From CAWAND01 sp963727915 (GTDB taxonomy: Bacteria > Chloroflexota > Anaerolineae > Anaerolineales > E44-bin32), in NCBI GenBank assembly GCA_963727915.1, contig CAVSID010000004.1:310001-374000 (forward strand): a stretch of 64,000 bases of DNA, written 5' to 3'. A model generated the notes under the pieces. It was not told where the DNA came from. It saw only the letters and a list, made by a program, of their open reading frames with translations, and did no database searches. Made by a program: the position numbers and the translations under genes. Shown in pieces: positions 1 to 12,276 of this stretch. Position 1 is the stretch's first letter. Each line of letters opens with the position of its first letter.

Positions 1-1194
1 CCAATCTTGTTCTGCACCATCAGGTCGAGGATCGCCTGGCATTCATTGGGTGAAAGCTCGCTGGGGAAGGCGGCCAGCAGCGCCCCACCCCCTTTGCTGC
101 AGCGGTAGAGATCGGCCATCAGCGCGCCCATCTGCGTGGCTGTGGTCTGGTTGTAGGGGTCAGGATGCGTATTGATGTCGCTGCGGGAGTTGCCCGGCGT
201 CTGGTAGTGCTTCAGCAGCTGGGAACCAAGGCGAAAGTAGCCGGCGATGAAAGTGCTGTCGAGACCCAGGGCCTGCATAGTGTCGGTGACCTTCAGCGGT
301 CCCTGGAAACGATCCATTTGCTCCATCAGGGCGTCGGCGCTGTCGTTACCGGACAAGGTCAGCATATCCTTGAGCCAACCCTGAGCCTCAGAGCTCAGCG
401 GCGGGTCGAAGTAGCGATAGAAGCTGATGGCGATGGGGACCTTGATCGTCGAGCCGGCCGTGATGGCCACATCGGGTTCCCCGGGAAGGTCCTCGCCGTT
501 CAGGTTGAGCACGTGAAGGTCCTCGCCGGTCCTCAGATCCATCACATAGATATCCGCCAGACCGTTGAACTGCTGGACCTGGAGGATTTGTTTGAGCAGC
601 GTGCCCAGTGTGGCCAGGCTGGGCCGGCCGGGCTGGCTGTCGACCACAGGCAGTGTGATCTGCCGATCGCTTGGCTGGTTGAGGGCCTCGCCGATCAGCT
701 CGGATGCCCGCGGCTAACGTCCAGCACCTTGCCCGAACTGCCTGGCTCGAATTGGGTCGTGCCGGGAACTGGGCGTGGCGGGAGCGGCGGTTGATCATAG
801 CGCGCCCCAACATCCTTGAGGAAGGTTTCCAGCTCTAGATTCTGAGATATTCGGATCGAATTGGGACGTTGGTGGGCTCGCCCGGCCTATTCCACAGGTA
901 GTCCCAGAAGCCGGACCAGAAGCCCGGCCCGGTTCGGTCAAGCTCGGCCGCCGCCATCATGGCTTCCGTGTCCAACCTGAAGCCGATTTGCGACGGGTTG
1001 AGCAGGATCAGTTGGTCGCCGTAGAACAGCTCTACTGGCGTGCTGTAGGTCTGCGCAAGGCGTTCCAGCGCCGCGGGCTGATCCAGCCCGCCCACCGGCA
1101 CTCCGGCCACCGAAAGCCCTTCCGGCATGGTTGCACGCTGCCGGCTGTAGAGTACCAGCTCGACGAAGAAAAGAACAACGGCAGCCAGAAGCAT
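1..1194 (-). CDS. Serine hydrolase (class A beta-lactamase-like) with N-terminal PG-binding-like domain, partial
   Basis: Membrane-anchored, extracytoplasmic serine hydrolase; the 3' end is cut by the window edge. Residues 1-20 form a signal anchor. The next ~100 residues resemble the VanW/L,D-transpeptidase-associated peptidoglycan-binding domain (AGVPVGGLD). The catalytic domain then shows the SxxK motif in AGSTIKVPIAI near 445 and the SxN motif in LSGNDSADAL near 340; the KTG box would lie outside the window. Reading the whole protein needs two frameshifts, near 838 and near 704. The start at 1194 is uncertain because an in-frame hydrophobic run (LLRWVSIG) precedes it. The substrate could be peptidoglycan or a beta-lactam; the sequence does not tell which. 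Confidence 0.75.
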
Positions 1195-1350
1195 GCCGAT
1201 GGAAACCCAGCGAAGGAGATTGGGGCCACGATCTACGCATAGGACATCACAGCCAGGCAGTATAACATAGCCGGCCAGGGGCCCCTGTTCGGGGCCTGGC
1301 TGGCATGCTGTCTCATCTAGCGCACGCCGATTCTTGCCTCAGAATGACGC

Positions 1351-4048
<2,698 letters not shown>

Positions 4049-4079
4049 ACTGGCTCCCTTTCCCGGCGCACCGTCAGGC

Positions 4080-4400
4080 TGTAAATCAACAAGCCCTTCG
4101 TCCTCGAGGACGAAGGGCTTTGGCCTCCGCGGTACCACCTCGCTTCGCCGCGCGCACAGGGCGCGGTCGCGCTCGCTTACCCGACCGACATCGGGCGTTC
4201 GCTGTAACGGGCTCACCCGCGCCGTTCTACTGACCTAGTATTCAGGCTTTCTTCGGCGGGCGGGCCGGGCGACCTTGGGCGGCTGTCGCTGAGGGGAGCT
4301 TTCAGCCCATGGCTCCCCATCTCTCGCAGCGGGGTCACCGCTTACTCCTCCCAGCCATGCGTCGTGCTGCTTTCGAATGTGCGAGGATTATAGCAAATCA
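4080..4400 (-). promoter_or_regulatory. T-box riboswitch leader of valS
   Basis: The core GGTGGTACCGCG (minus strand, 4138-4127) is the hallmark T-box sequence that pairs with the uncharged tRNA acceptor end. Upstream, Stem I can be seen: AGTA/GA-type bulge (GGAGGAGTAAGCGG), the GCGAGAGA element, and a distal hairpin GGGGAGC/GCTCCCC around 4318-4290. A GTC triplet at 4273-4271 on the 3' side of Stem I is a reasonable valine specifier. The Stem III-like GAACGG...CCGTTA lies near 4228-4203. The arrangement matches a tRNA-Val-sensing leader directly upstream of valS. The exact 5' end is not defined. Confidence 0.9.
4091..4120 (-). terminator. Intrinsic terminator of the valS T-box leader
   Basis: A perfect 30-base inverted repeat (arm AAGCCCTTCGTCCTC) lies seven bases after the T-box core and about 45 bases before the valS start. 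It is the expected terminator that the T-box antiterminator competes with. The U-tract after it is weak (GTTGATTTAC), so termination may be partial or factor-aided. Confidence 0.75.
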
Positions 4401-4420
4401 AACCCTCGGGATCAACGCCT

Positions 4421-5429
4421 TCAGCCCTTCTTTGCTTTCCTCTTCAACGGGCCCTTCCACGGGCCGGGGAAGAGCTCCAGCGCCCGCCGAGCGGCGGTGG
4501 CGATTTCCTTGTTACGGTCGGTCTGGCGGCCATGCACCGCCGCCTTGGCCTCGGGTGTGTGGAGCTCCACCAGGCGCAGCAGGGCCACCATACGGGCGCG
4601 GCTGTTGTCGCCTTCCTGGCTCTCGCCGGATTCGGTGAGCGTGAACCCTGTGCGGGGCTCGCTGACGATCTCGACCAACGCCGGGATCACCGCCTGGTCG
4701 TCGAACCGGGCCAGCTGCTTGACAGAATTGAAGGCCTGGTCCAAGTCAACCAGCCCCATCGCCCGCGCCCGATGCAGATGGATGCTCGTCAGGATGGCCA
4801 GCTCGCGCACCAGCGGGTCCGCGTCCTCCAGGGCATCCTCAAGCTCATCCAGCGCGGCCTCGTTCTGGAGCATTCCGGGACGGATGGCGAATTCAACGGC
4901 CGCCCTGGCGCGCGCCGTCCGATCGCCAAGCCGCATGTCGTATTCTGTCCGTCCGCGCTCGAGCAGGCCTCCCAACCGGAGTCTGTTGCTGGGGCTGATT
5001 GGCCCGCTGGGACATGAGGTCCATGGCCTCTTCCGGCAAATCCATCATCCACAGAGCCTGGTCGGCTGCCCGAGTGACGTCCTCATCCCCCAGCGCTTTC
5101 AATTCATCAATATAGGTCCTGAGGCTCTGCCCGCCCCTGGTCTGGATGACATGCCTGGCGCGCTCCCGCCACGTGTTGATCTCTTCTGCTACGGCGACCT
5201 GCCTCGCCTTGGCAGCCTTGATCTCCTGCAGCTGCTTGGCGCGCGCGGCTCCGTCCAACTCGAGCAGTCCTGCATTTAGTTCGGCGAGCGTCTCGCTCAG
5301 GGACGAAAATTCCCGCTGCACCTCATCCGCCTTACGGTCCAACGCCTCGCGCAATTGTCGCAACCCTAGCCCGATCAAGCCGCGTAGCCTCCTGGTCCCT
5401 TCGCGCATCGGGGTGTAATTGATCCCCAA
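4421..5429 (-). CDS. Coiled-coil and HEAT-like repeat protein of unknown function
   Basis: I do not recognise a named family. The N-terminal third (residues ~10-95) is strongly helical and charged, consistent with a coiled coil (REALDRKADEVQREFSSLSE). The C-terminal half reads like HEAT/armadillo helices (ALEDADPLVRELAILTSIHL, FDDQAVIPALVEIV) and ends in a lysine-rich tail (LKRKAKKG). One frameshift near 4975 separates the halves; joined, the protein is about 335 residues. No signal peptide or membrane segment is seen. It is divergent from the next gene and sits upstream of the T-box leader of valS, on the same strand, so it is probably transcribed separately. Confidence 0.6.
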
Positions 5430-5589
5430 CGACGGATTCTGCCCTCTGAGCGTTCAGGCAGACGCAACCTTATCCGTCAGTATAGTAATGCATCTTCCGT
5501 CGGTCAAACACTCCAACTGGTCGTCGTTTGCCGACTGCCGGGGACAGGCATACAATCGGAACTGGACCGCATTTGACCCCGATCGGACC

Positions 5590-5994
5590 ATGGTTAGACT
5601 CATCGATCTCGGTGCCCTGCCAGACGCCGCCAGAACCCAGCTTGAAACCCTGGGGGTACTCACCTCAGAGCGGTTGCTCATGCTAACCGCGCGGCAGACC
5701 GGCCGGGCTGATCTAGCAGAACAATCCGGCGTGTCCGAAGTCGGTCTGCTGACGTGCGCCAGGCTGGCAGATATGTTGCGGATCGCCGGGATCGGGGCGG
5801 CCTACGGAAGGCTGCTTTGGCGGGCGGGTGTTGGCTCGATTGCCGAGCTCGGCAAGCAGGATGCCGCTGCGCTTCACCATCGTCTGTCCACTCTGAACAC
5901 CCAGGAGCGCATCGTCCGTCGCTTGCCACCGGTCGCTGAGCTTCGCGCCTGGGTCGAGGCCGCATGCAGGATGGAACCTTCCGTCAAGGGGTAG
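5590..5994 (+). CDS. DUF4332 / helix-hairpin-helix domain protein
   Basis: Small cytoplasmic protein of about 134 residues. Its repeats GVLTSERLLMLTA, LLTCARLADMLRIAGIGAAY and AGVGSIAELGKQDAAALHHR are the tandem helix-hairpin-helix pattern of DUF4332, a family thought to bind DNA non-specifically. The start at ATG 5590 is chosen because residues upstream in the same frame are unlike the family; no strong ribosome site is visible. The neighbours do not suggest a pathway. Confidence 0.65.
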   Translation: MVRLIDLGALPDAARTQLETLGVLTSERLLMLTARQTGRADLAEQSGVSEVGLLTCARLADMLRIAGIGAAYGRLLWRAGVGSIAELGKQDAAALHHRLSTLNTQERIVRRLPPVAELRAWVEAACRMEPSVKG

Positions 5995-6003
5995 GCCAAC
6001 CCC

Positions 6004-7113
6004 TCACTCCGGATCTGCCCCTCCAAACAGGTGTCTGGCCTCTCGGGGATCAACACTGTCCAAATAGTGGTGGACATCGCGTTGCGGGAACGGGATCACG
6101 ATGCCGGCTTCGTTCAAGGCCTTGTAGACGGCCGAGTTGACACGATCGACAATCCTGCGAGTGTCAACATAGGACTCGATCCAGACCCTCAATTTGAACA
6201 GCAGAGCCGAATCACCCATCTCCAGAAACAGCGCTTCGACGGGATCTTGGGCTCGGATCCCCTCCAACCCCCTGATGGCTTCGATCATCACCTGGCGGGC
6301 GCGGTCGATGTCGGTGCCGTATGCAACGCCGACGTGGATGTCAATCCGGTAGTGCGAATTGGGGAACGAGTGGTTGATGATCAGGCTCTTTCCAATGATC
6401 GAATTGGGGATGATCACCATGCGGTTGTCCCGGGTACGGATCCGGGTGCTGCGCAATCCGATGTCGGTCACGTCCCCCCAGGTGGCCAGGTCTTGGAGTT
6501 CAATCCGGTCTCCGATCCGAAACGGACGATCGACCATGATCACGAAGCCACTGAAGATATCCGAGAGGGATGCCTGGGCGGCCAAGGCGATGGCCAGAGA
6601 ACCGATCCCCAGCGTGGCCACCAGACCACTGATCTCGACGTTGAAATGCCTCAGCACCATGGTCAGCACGACCAGCCCCAGGATGATTAGGCTGATCCGG
6701 CGAAGGATGGGGACCAGCTGTTCGTCGAGATCCGTCTCGGTCTTGACGGCCAATTCTCGGCCGTACCAGGCGAACAAGCGGCTGATCACCCGCCATAGGA
6801 AGACGAAGCCGATCAGCACATACACCACAAAGAATGCGTTCTCGATCCAGGCCCCGTAGGCGATAGGGATGAAGTCCAAGCGGCCCAGCGAAGATTGGGT
6901 GACGGCCGCCAGCAGGTACCAGAAAAGCGGCAACCGGACCGCTTCAACCATGGCATCATCGAGGGTTGTGCGTGTGCGGCTGGCGAGTCCCAGGACCCAC
7001 CGTTGGAGGACAAGATTGATCGCCCAGCGGCCGAGCGTCAGGGTTGCCAAGATGCTGATCACAGCCACCGCAAGATCGATCCACTCGTCGACACGCAGGC
7101 CGAAAGTGCTCAT
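6004..7113 (-). CDS. mscS: MscS-family mechanosensitive ion channel
   Basis: Inner-membrane channel that opens under membrane tension to release solutes. About 369 residues. Several hydrophobic segments occupy residues ~10-160, then the pore-lining helix TM3 and the MscS beta domain with family hallmarks (LVATLGIGSLAIALAAQ, DIFSGFVIMVDRPFRIGDRI, VIIPNSIIGKSLIINHS). The C-terminal alpha/beta domain follows and ends in GADPE. The start is supported by CAGGAGGAG seven bases upstream of ATG at 7113. It converges with the DUF4332 gene and is divergent from the SDR gene, so it is probably monocistronic. Confidence 0.92.
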   Translation of the reverse strand: MSTFGLRVDEWIDLAVAVISILATLTLGRWAINLVLQRWVLGLASRTRTTLDDAMVEAVRLPLFWYLLAAVTQSSLGRLDFIPIAYGAWIENAFFVVYVLIGFVFLWRVISRLFAWYGRELAVKTETDLDEQLVPILRRISLIILGLVVLTMVLRHFNVEISGLVATLGIGSLAIALAAQASLSDIFSGFVIMVDRPFRIGDRIELQDLATWGDVTDIGLRSTRIRTRDNRMVIIPNSIIGKSLIINHSFPNSHYRIDIHVGVAYGTDIDRARQVMIEAIRGLEGIRAQDPVEALFLEMGDSALLFKLRVWIESYVDTRRIVDRVNSAVYKALNEAGIVIPFPQRDVHHYLDSVDPREARHLFGGADPE

Positions 7114-7325
7114 GGGCTCCTCCTGGATTTCAAGGCGTGCTCCGGCCGACATCCCAAAATCCGTGCCCGGCCAACAGCAGGCTCGATATTGGTCCAATCC
7201 GGGGTCGAGGCAGGAAAATGGCCGTCGCCCTGCCTGATATAGTAGACGGGAGGCCTCGGGCGGGCAAACACATGGGGTGGAGTTCCCGCCACCCAGCCGG
7301 TCCTCAATATGGAAGGATTTTCATC

Positions 7326-8043
7326 ATGAACATGGATCTTAGCAGTCCAGTGGCCCTCGTCACCGGCGCAAGCGGCACTTTGGGACAAGCCGTCGTACGA
7401 ACCTTTCTCACCGCCGGCGCGAGGCTTGCCCTCGTCGAACGCAGCCCCGATAAGCTCGAGACGACCTTCTCCGATCTTCCGGCAGAAGGGCGCCTTTTGT
7501 TGGGCGGTGTCGATATGACGGATGATCTTTCGGTGGCACAGATGGTTCAGACAGTTGTCGATCACTTCGGCCGAATTGATGTCCTGGTGAACACTGTCGG
7601 CGGATATCGGGCCGGCGCCGATCTGGACCAGGCCGAGCTCTCAACCTGGGACGGGATGATGGATCTCAATGCCAAGACCATGGTCCTCGCCTGCCGCCAC
7701 GTCGTGCCACACATGCGGTCCCAGGGATCGGGCAAGATCGTGAACATCGGCGCCCGAACCGCCTTCAAGGGCCAGCCCGGCGCTGCCGCGTATTCGGCCT
7801 CCAAGGCGGCCGTGGTTCGAACTCACCGAGAGCCTTTCCGATGAACTCAAAGCCCAAGGCATCAACGTCAATTGCGTCATCCCAGGCACGATCGACTCTC
7901 CCGCCAACCGGGCGTCGAACCCGGATGCGGACTTCGCCCACTGGGTGGAGCCGGCCGCGCTGGCGGACGTCATCTTGTTCCTGGCTTCGGACCTGGCCCG
8001 GGCGATCCACGGTGTGGCCCTGCCCGTTTACAACCTCACATGA
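7326..8043 (+). CDS. Short-chain dehydrogenase/reductase (one frameshift)
   Basis: NAD(P)-dependent SDR oxidoreductase of about 238 residues. The Rossmann motif TGASGTLG is at residues ~12-19, NTVGG (NNAG equivalent) near 88, and the catalytic YxxxK in YSASKAA near 157. After a frameshift near 7815 the protein continues LTESLSDELKAQGINVNCVI and ends in ALPVYNLT. AAGGA lies ahead of the ATG at 7326. The substrate cannot be inferred. The stop is 72 bases before tal, and the two may be cotranscribed. Confidence 0.85.
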
Positions 8044-8115
8044 GCCGGCAGGGATTCGACCTGGCCGCGGGCTGTGATAGGCTTGAAGCAGACATCTTCA
8101 ACCTGGAGAGTGGAT

Positions 8116-9321
8116 ATGAGCAAGCTCGACGATCTCATGAAACTGGGCCAATCCATCTGGCTGGACTACATCCATCGAGACCTTCTGACTTCAGGAGAAT
8201 TAGACGTTCTGGTTAGTCAGGGGCTGCGCGGGATGACCTCCAATCCATCCATCTTTAACCATGCCCTTTCGCACGGCGATGCCTACGACGACGACATCAA
8301 GGCCCTCGTCGCCGATGGCCGATCTGTGCAGCAGATTTACGAGAGCCTGGCCTTTGACGATATCCGGGCGGCTTGCGACGCCCTTCGCCGCGTGTATGAC
8401 CGATCGCAGCGCCTCGACGGCTACGTCAGCCTGGAGGTCAGCCCGACGTTGGCTCACGACACGTCGGGGACGATCGACCAGGTGCGCTCGTATTTCAAGG
8501 CGGTCGATCGGCCCAACCTGATGATCAAGATCCCGGCCACACGCGAGGGCATCCCGGCCATCGAGGCCATGCTCGGTGAGGGCATCAATGTCAACGTCAC
8601 TCTGATGTTCTCGGTAAGTCAGTTGGACGATGTGGCAGAAGCCTTTACGACCGGGCTCGAACATCTGCAGGCCCAGGGCGGTGATCTGTCCCGCATGGCT
8701 TCCGTGGCATCGTTCTTCGTAAGCCGGGTAGATTCGATGATCGACCCGATGCTCGATGAACGCGGCGCCACCGAACTGCGGGGCAAGCTGGGCTTGGCCA
8801 ATGCCCGCTTAGCCTATCACCGCTTCACGCAGATCTACAAGTCAGATCGTTGGACCACATTGAGCGAGGCTGGCGCCCGCGTCCAGCGCGTTCTCTGGGG
8901 CAGCACCAGCACCAAGGATCCCGCCTACCCGGACACGATGTATGTAGATGAGTTGATCGGACCGGACACGGTCAACACCGTGCCCCCCGAGACCCTGAAG
9001 GCGTTCCTGGATCACGGCACGCTGGCTCGCACCGTCGACAAAGATATCGAAGGCGCCCGGGCTGCCGTTCAGAAGCTTGGCGAAGCCGGCATCGAATTGG
9101 ACGACATCACGGACAAGCTTCTAGTGGAAGGTGTGCAGAAGTTTGCCAGCGCATTCGACGAACTGCTGCAGAGCCTTGAGGGCGCGCCGGGCGGCTCTCC
9201 AGCCGTCTTAGCCGCCGGCCACGGGATCTCCCATGACCGCCCAGACCAGGGCACACGCGCCGATTCACAACTTGTGACGTTTTTCACAATCCGAGCCGGG
9301 ACAGCCCGGTCGGTGACTTGA
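8116..9321 (+). CDS. tal: Transaldolase
   Basis: Pentose phosphate pathway enzyme moving a dihydroxyacetone unit from sedoheptulose 7-phosphate to glyceraldehyde 3-phosphate. It is the long actinobacterial/cyanobacterial type: TSNPSIFNHAL near residue 40, the Schiff-base lysine in LMIKIPAT near 145, and GINVNVTLMFS. The start at 8116 follows GGAGAGTGGAT. The last ~40 residues (from GGSPAVLAAG) do not look like the family, and one missing base near 9187 would give an earlier stop at 9209-9211. In that case the palindrome at 9272 lies in the tal-gnd intergenic space. It is followed directly by gnd. Confidence 0.9.
   Translation: MSKLDDLMKLGQSIWLDYIHRDLLTSGELDVLVSQGLRGMTSNPSIFNHALSHGDAYDDDIKALVADGRSVQQIYESLAFDDIRAACDALRRVYDRSQRLDGYVSLEVSPTLAHDTSGTIDQVRSYFKAVDRPNLMIKIPATREGIPAIEAMLGEGINVNVTLMFSVSQLDDVAEAFTTGLEHLQAQGGDLSRMASVASFFVSRVDSMIDPMLDERGATELRGKLGLANARLAYHRFTQIYKSDRWTTLSEAGARVQRVLWGSTSTKDPAYPDTMYVDELIGPDTVNTVPPETLKAFLDHGTLARTVDKDIEGARAAVQKLGEAGIELDDITDKLLVEGVQKFASAFDELLQSLEGAPGGSPAVLAAGHGISHDRPDQGTRADSQLVTFFTIRAGTARSVT
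9272..9289. promoter_or_regulatory. Palindrome TTGTGA-N6-TCACAA, site 1
   Basis: TTGTGACGTTTTTCACAA has two perfect half-sites. It lies 46 bases upstream of gnd and inside the doubtful C-terminal tail of tal. It belongs to a set of eight similar sites in this window and fits a Rex- or CRP/FNR-type operator controlling gnd. Confidence 0.6.
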
Positions 9322-9334
9322 AGGAGAAACTGGT

Positions 9335-10243
9335 ATGAGAATAGCAATGATCGGTCTCGGACGGATGGGCGCCAATATGACCACGCGCCTGCTGGAAGGT
9401 GGTCACGATGTGTTGGCCTTCGACTTAAGCAAGCAGGCCGTCGAGAAGGCGAAGTCAGGTGGCGCCGAGGGCGCGTTTTCTCTGGAAGAGATCGTACAGA
9501 AGCTCGAGCCGAAGCGCGTGGCCTGGGTGATGGTTCCGGCCGGCGAGCCAGTCGAGACATCGGTTGCCAGGCTGGGTGATCTGTTCGAGAAGGGCGACAT
9601 CATTATCGACGGGGGCAATAGCAACTACAAAGATAGCCTCCGGCGGGGGGACCAGCTTGCCGAGCGCGGCATCGCGTACGTCGACGTCGGGGTCAGTGGG
9701 GGAATTTGGGGCCTCAAGGAGGGTTACGGGATGATGGTCGGGGGCGACGACAAGGCTGTCGCTAAGATCCGGCCCATCCTGGAGACTCTCGCTCCCGCCC
9801 CGGACAAGAGGTTGGGGCCATATGGGTCCGCGCGGCGCCGGCCATTTCGTCAAGATGGTCCACAACGGGATCGAGTACGGGATGATGCAAGCCTACGCCG
9901 AAGGCTTCGCCATCCTGAAAGCCAAGGAGCCGTTCGACCTCGACCTCCACCAGGTGGCCGAGGCCTGGCGCTTTGGCACGGTGATCCGGTCTTGGCTCCT
10001 CGACTTGACCGCCAGCGCATTGGAGGAAGATGCCGAGCCTGGCCGACATCGCCCCCTGGGTGGACGATTCCGGCGAGGGCCGCTGGACCGCCATGGAAGC
10101 CATCGACCTGGCCGTCCCGGCGCCGGTGATCAGCCAGGCGCTCTATCGCCGCATTTCGGTCACGACGGGACGACAACTTCGCCGACAAGCTCCTTGCCGC
10201 CATGCGCCACCAGTTCGGTGGTCATGCCATCAAGGAAGAGTAG
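9335..10243 (+). CDS. gnd: 6-phosphogluconate dehydrogenase, short decarboxylating type (frameshifted)
   Basis: Oxidises 6-phosphogluconate to ribulose 5-phosphate and CO2. The joined length is about 300 residues, typical of the short GntZ/YqeC-like family. The nucleotide-binding motif GLGRMGANM is at residues 7-15, IDGGNSNYKDS near 91, VGVSGGIWGL near 118 and the catalytic KMVHNGIEYG near 170. Frame changes occur near 9825, 10030 and 10165; the last segment DDNFADKLLAAMRHQFGGHA is the family C-terminus. GAAGGAGAAACTGGT precedes the ATG. It pairs functionally with tal, both being pentose phosphate steps. Confidence 0.9.
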
Positions 10244-10255
10244 AGAAATTCACCT

Positions 10256-11506
10256 CTACTCGTATCTCAGGGCCTCGATCGGGTTCAAACTGGCGGCACG
10301 CGTGGCGGGGTAGATCCCGAAGAACAATCCCACGGCGGCTGAAAAACCCGTCGCCAAAATGACGGCCTGGAACGACAAGCTGGGTTGGATATCCGGTGCC
10401 AGAAGCCCCACGAGTTTCGAGCCGCCCGCTCCGAGCAATATCCCCACGCCGCCTCCGATCACCGCCAGCACCACACTTTCCACCAGGAATTGAAGCAGGA
10501 TGTCCCGCCGCCGCGCGCCGACCGCTTTGCGCAGGCCGATCTCTCGCGTGCGCTCCGTAACCGAGACCAGCATAATGTTCATGATCCCGATGCCGCCCAC
10601 CAGGAGTGAGATAGCGGCGATGGCACCCAGGAAGACCGTCAGGGCGCCCAGCACACTGCCTGCCGAAGCCAGGATGTCCTGTTGGCTGATGACAGTAAAG
10701 TCACTCTTGTCCTGCGGCTGGATCTTGTGCCGCTGGCGAAGGATTTGACGTATCTCGTCCTGCGCGGCGTTCATCCTGTCCGCAGAGACCGCTGAGGCAT
10801 AAAGCACCGACAGGCGGTAGTCCCCGCCAGTGTCACGCGCCGAGAAGAGGCGAGTCTGCGCCGTCGATAGCGGGATGTATACGACCTTATCCTCACTGCC
10901 GAAGCTGCTTCCGCCGCGGCTCTTCAGTACGCCGATCACGCGGAAGGCGGTGTCCTTGATGCGCACCGTTTCGCCGATCGGAAGCGCATTGTTGGGAAAG
11001 AGATCGGTGACCACATCCGGTCCGAGCACGGCCACGCGTGATCCGGCCAACTCATCGCTTTCGTCGATGAAGCGGCCGATGGCAACCTCCGCGCTGCGCA
11101 CAGAGATGTAGTTGGGCGTAACGCCGGAAATGGAGTAGGTGCCACTTTCACGGCCAAAGGTGACAACCGCCCCACCCGTGAGCTCCGGTGCCACCTGGGC
11201 GATGTCGGGCGCTTGCAGCGGATCCGCCAAGGCCGCCGCGTCGCCGTTGGTGATCGGCTTGCCGCCAGTCGAGGCCGCCGATGCACCGCCACGCTGGGAC
11301 TGGAAGTTGCCCGGAACGACGAATAGAAGGTTGGACCCGATGCTCTGGAACTGGTCGGTGACGTAGGTCTGAACCGCCGCCCCGGCCGACATCAGAGTGA
11401 TGACGGCGCCAACGCCGATGATGATCCCTAACATGGTCAGGATCGCCCTGAGCTTGTTGGCCAACAAGGCCCGGATGGCGATGCGGACGCTTTCTACAAT
11501 CTTCAT
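10256..11506 (-). CDS. MacB-like ABC transporter permease
   Basis: 416-residue permease of the MacB/LolCDE class. An N-terminal transmembrane helix (residues ~20-45, AILTMLGIIIGVGAVITL) is followed by the extracytoplasmic MacB_PCD domain (~50-240) and three C-terminal helices forming the FtsX domain (ISLLVGGIGIMNIMLVSVTE, GILLGAGGSKL, GFSAAVGLFFGIYP). It ends in LNPIEALRYE, the usual family end. Its start overlaps the stop of the ATPase gene by four bases, indicating translational coupling. It probably exports peptides, lipids or drugs together with the next two genes. Confidence 0.93.
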   Translation of the reverse strand: MKIVESVRIAIRALLANKLRAILTMLGIIIGVGAVITLMSAGAAVQTYVTDQFQSIGSNLLFVVPGNFQSQRGGASAASTGGKPITNGDAAALADPLQAPDIAQVAPELTGGAVVTFGRESGTYSISGVTPNYISVRSAEVAIGRFIDESDELAGSRVAVLGPDVVTDLFPNNALPIGETVRIKDTAFRVIGVLKSRGGSSFGSEDKVVYIPLSTAQTRLFSARDTGGDYRLSVLYASAVSADRMNAAQDEIRQILRQRHKIQPQDKSDFTVISQQDILASAGSVLGALTVFLGAIAAISLLVGGIGIMNIMLVSVTERTREIGLRKAVGARRRDILLQFLVESVVLAVIGGGVGILLGAGGSKLVGLLAPDIQPSLSFQAVILATGFSAAVGLFFGIYPATRAASLNPIEALRYE

Positions 11507-12273
11507 CGGCTTTCCTTCGCCGCCCTCTCGGGCTCCTGCAGCTGGATCTCGGAGGGCCGGGCCGACTCGCCTGCCTTCAGCGGCTTGTCGACCTGATCGT
11601 CCCCCACGAGCAATCCGTCTTGAATGCGGATGATCCGGCTGGTATGCCGGGCAATAAAGGGGTCATGGGTCACGACCAGGATTGTGATGGCTTGTTCCGT
11701 GTTCAAATCCTGCAACAGCTTCATGACTTCCACGCCCGACTTCGTGTCCAGATTTCCCGTCGGTTCGTCGGCGAAGATGATCGATGGAGAGTTGACAAGC
11801 GCCCGCGCGATAGCCACACGTTGTTGCTGTCCCCCGGAAAGTTCATTCGGGTGATGGTGAATACGCTCCCCCAGCCCGACCGACTCGAGCGCCTCGGTGG
11901 CTCGCCGCCGCCGTTCACTGAGAGGGGCGCCAGCATAGATTAACGGTAATTCGACATTTTCTAGAGCACTGGTGCGAGCCAGCAAGTTGAAAGTCTGAAA
12001 GACAAAACCGATCTGCCGGTTTCGGATATTAGCCAGGCGATCATCATCGAGGTCGCCGACAGCCTCGCCATCCAGAATATAGGAGCCCTCTGTGGGCCTG
12101 TCCAAACAGCCCAAGATGTTCATCAGGGTCGACTTACCTGATCCGGACGGCCCCATCACGGTCAGGAGTTCACCTGAGTGAATGTCGAAACTGACACCGC
12201 GCAGCGCCCTGACCTTGACCTCCCCCAGATCATAGGTCCTGGCCAAATCCTTGACTTTGATGACCGACGTCAC
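11503..12273 (-). CDS. MacB/LolD-like ABC transporter ATP-binding protein
   Basis: 256-residue ATPase subunit. Walker A GPSGSGKST at residues 41-49, the Q-loop in GFVFQTFNLL near 90, the ABC signature LSGGQQQR near 146, Walker B IIFADEPT near 166 and the H-loop VVTHD near 200. It has the short MacB/LolD form with a C-terminal extension of ~25 residues after the NBD. It sits three bases after the adaptor gene and overlaps the permease gene, so all three are one operon. Confidence 0.95.
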   Translation of the reverse strand: MTSVIKVKDLARTYDLGEVKVRALRGVSFDIHSGELLTVMGPSGSGKSTLMNILGCLDRPTEGSYILDGEAVGDLDDDRLANIRNRQIGFVFQTFNLLARTSALENVELPLIYAGAPLSERRRRATEALESVGLGERIHHHPNELSGGQQQRVAIARALVNSPSIIFADEPTGNLDTKSGVEVMKLLQDLNTEQAITILVVTHDPFIARHTSRIIRIQDGLLVGDDQVDKPLKAGESARPSEIQLQEPERAAKESR

Positions 12274-12276
12274 TGA

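Noticed and set aside
165..794. Long open + strand frame antisense to the serine hydrolase
   Set aside because: The minus strand carries SxxK and SxN motifs in the right order; the + frame is a shadow of high GC content.
6031..6859. Open + frames antisense to mscS
   Set aside because: MscS beta-domain signature on the minus strand is unambiguous.
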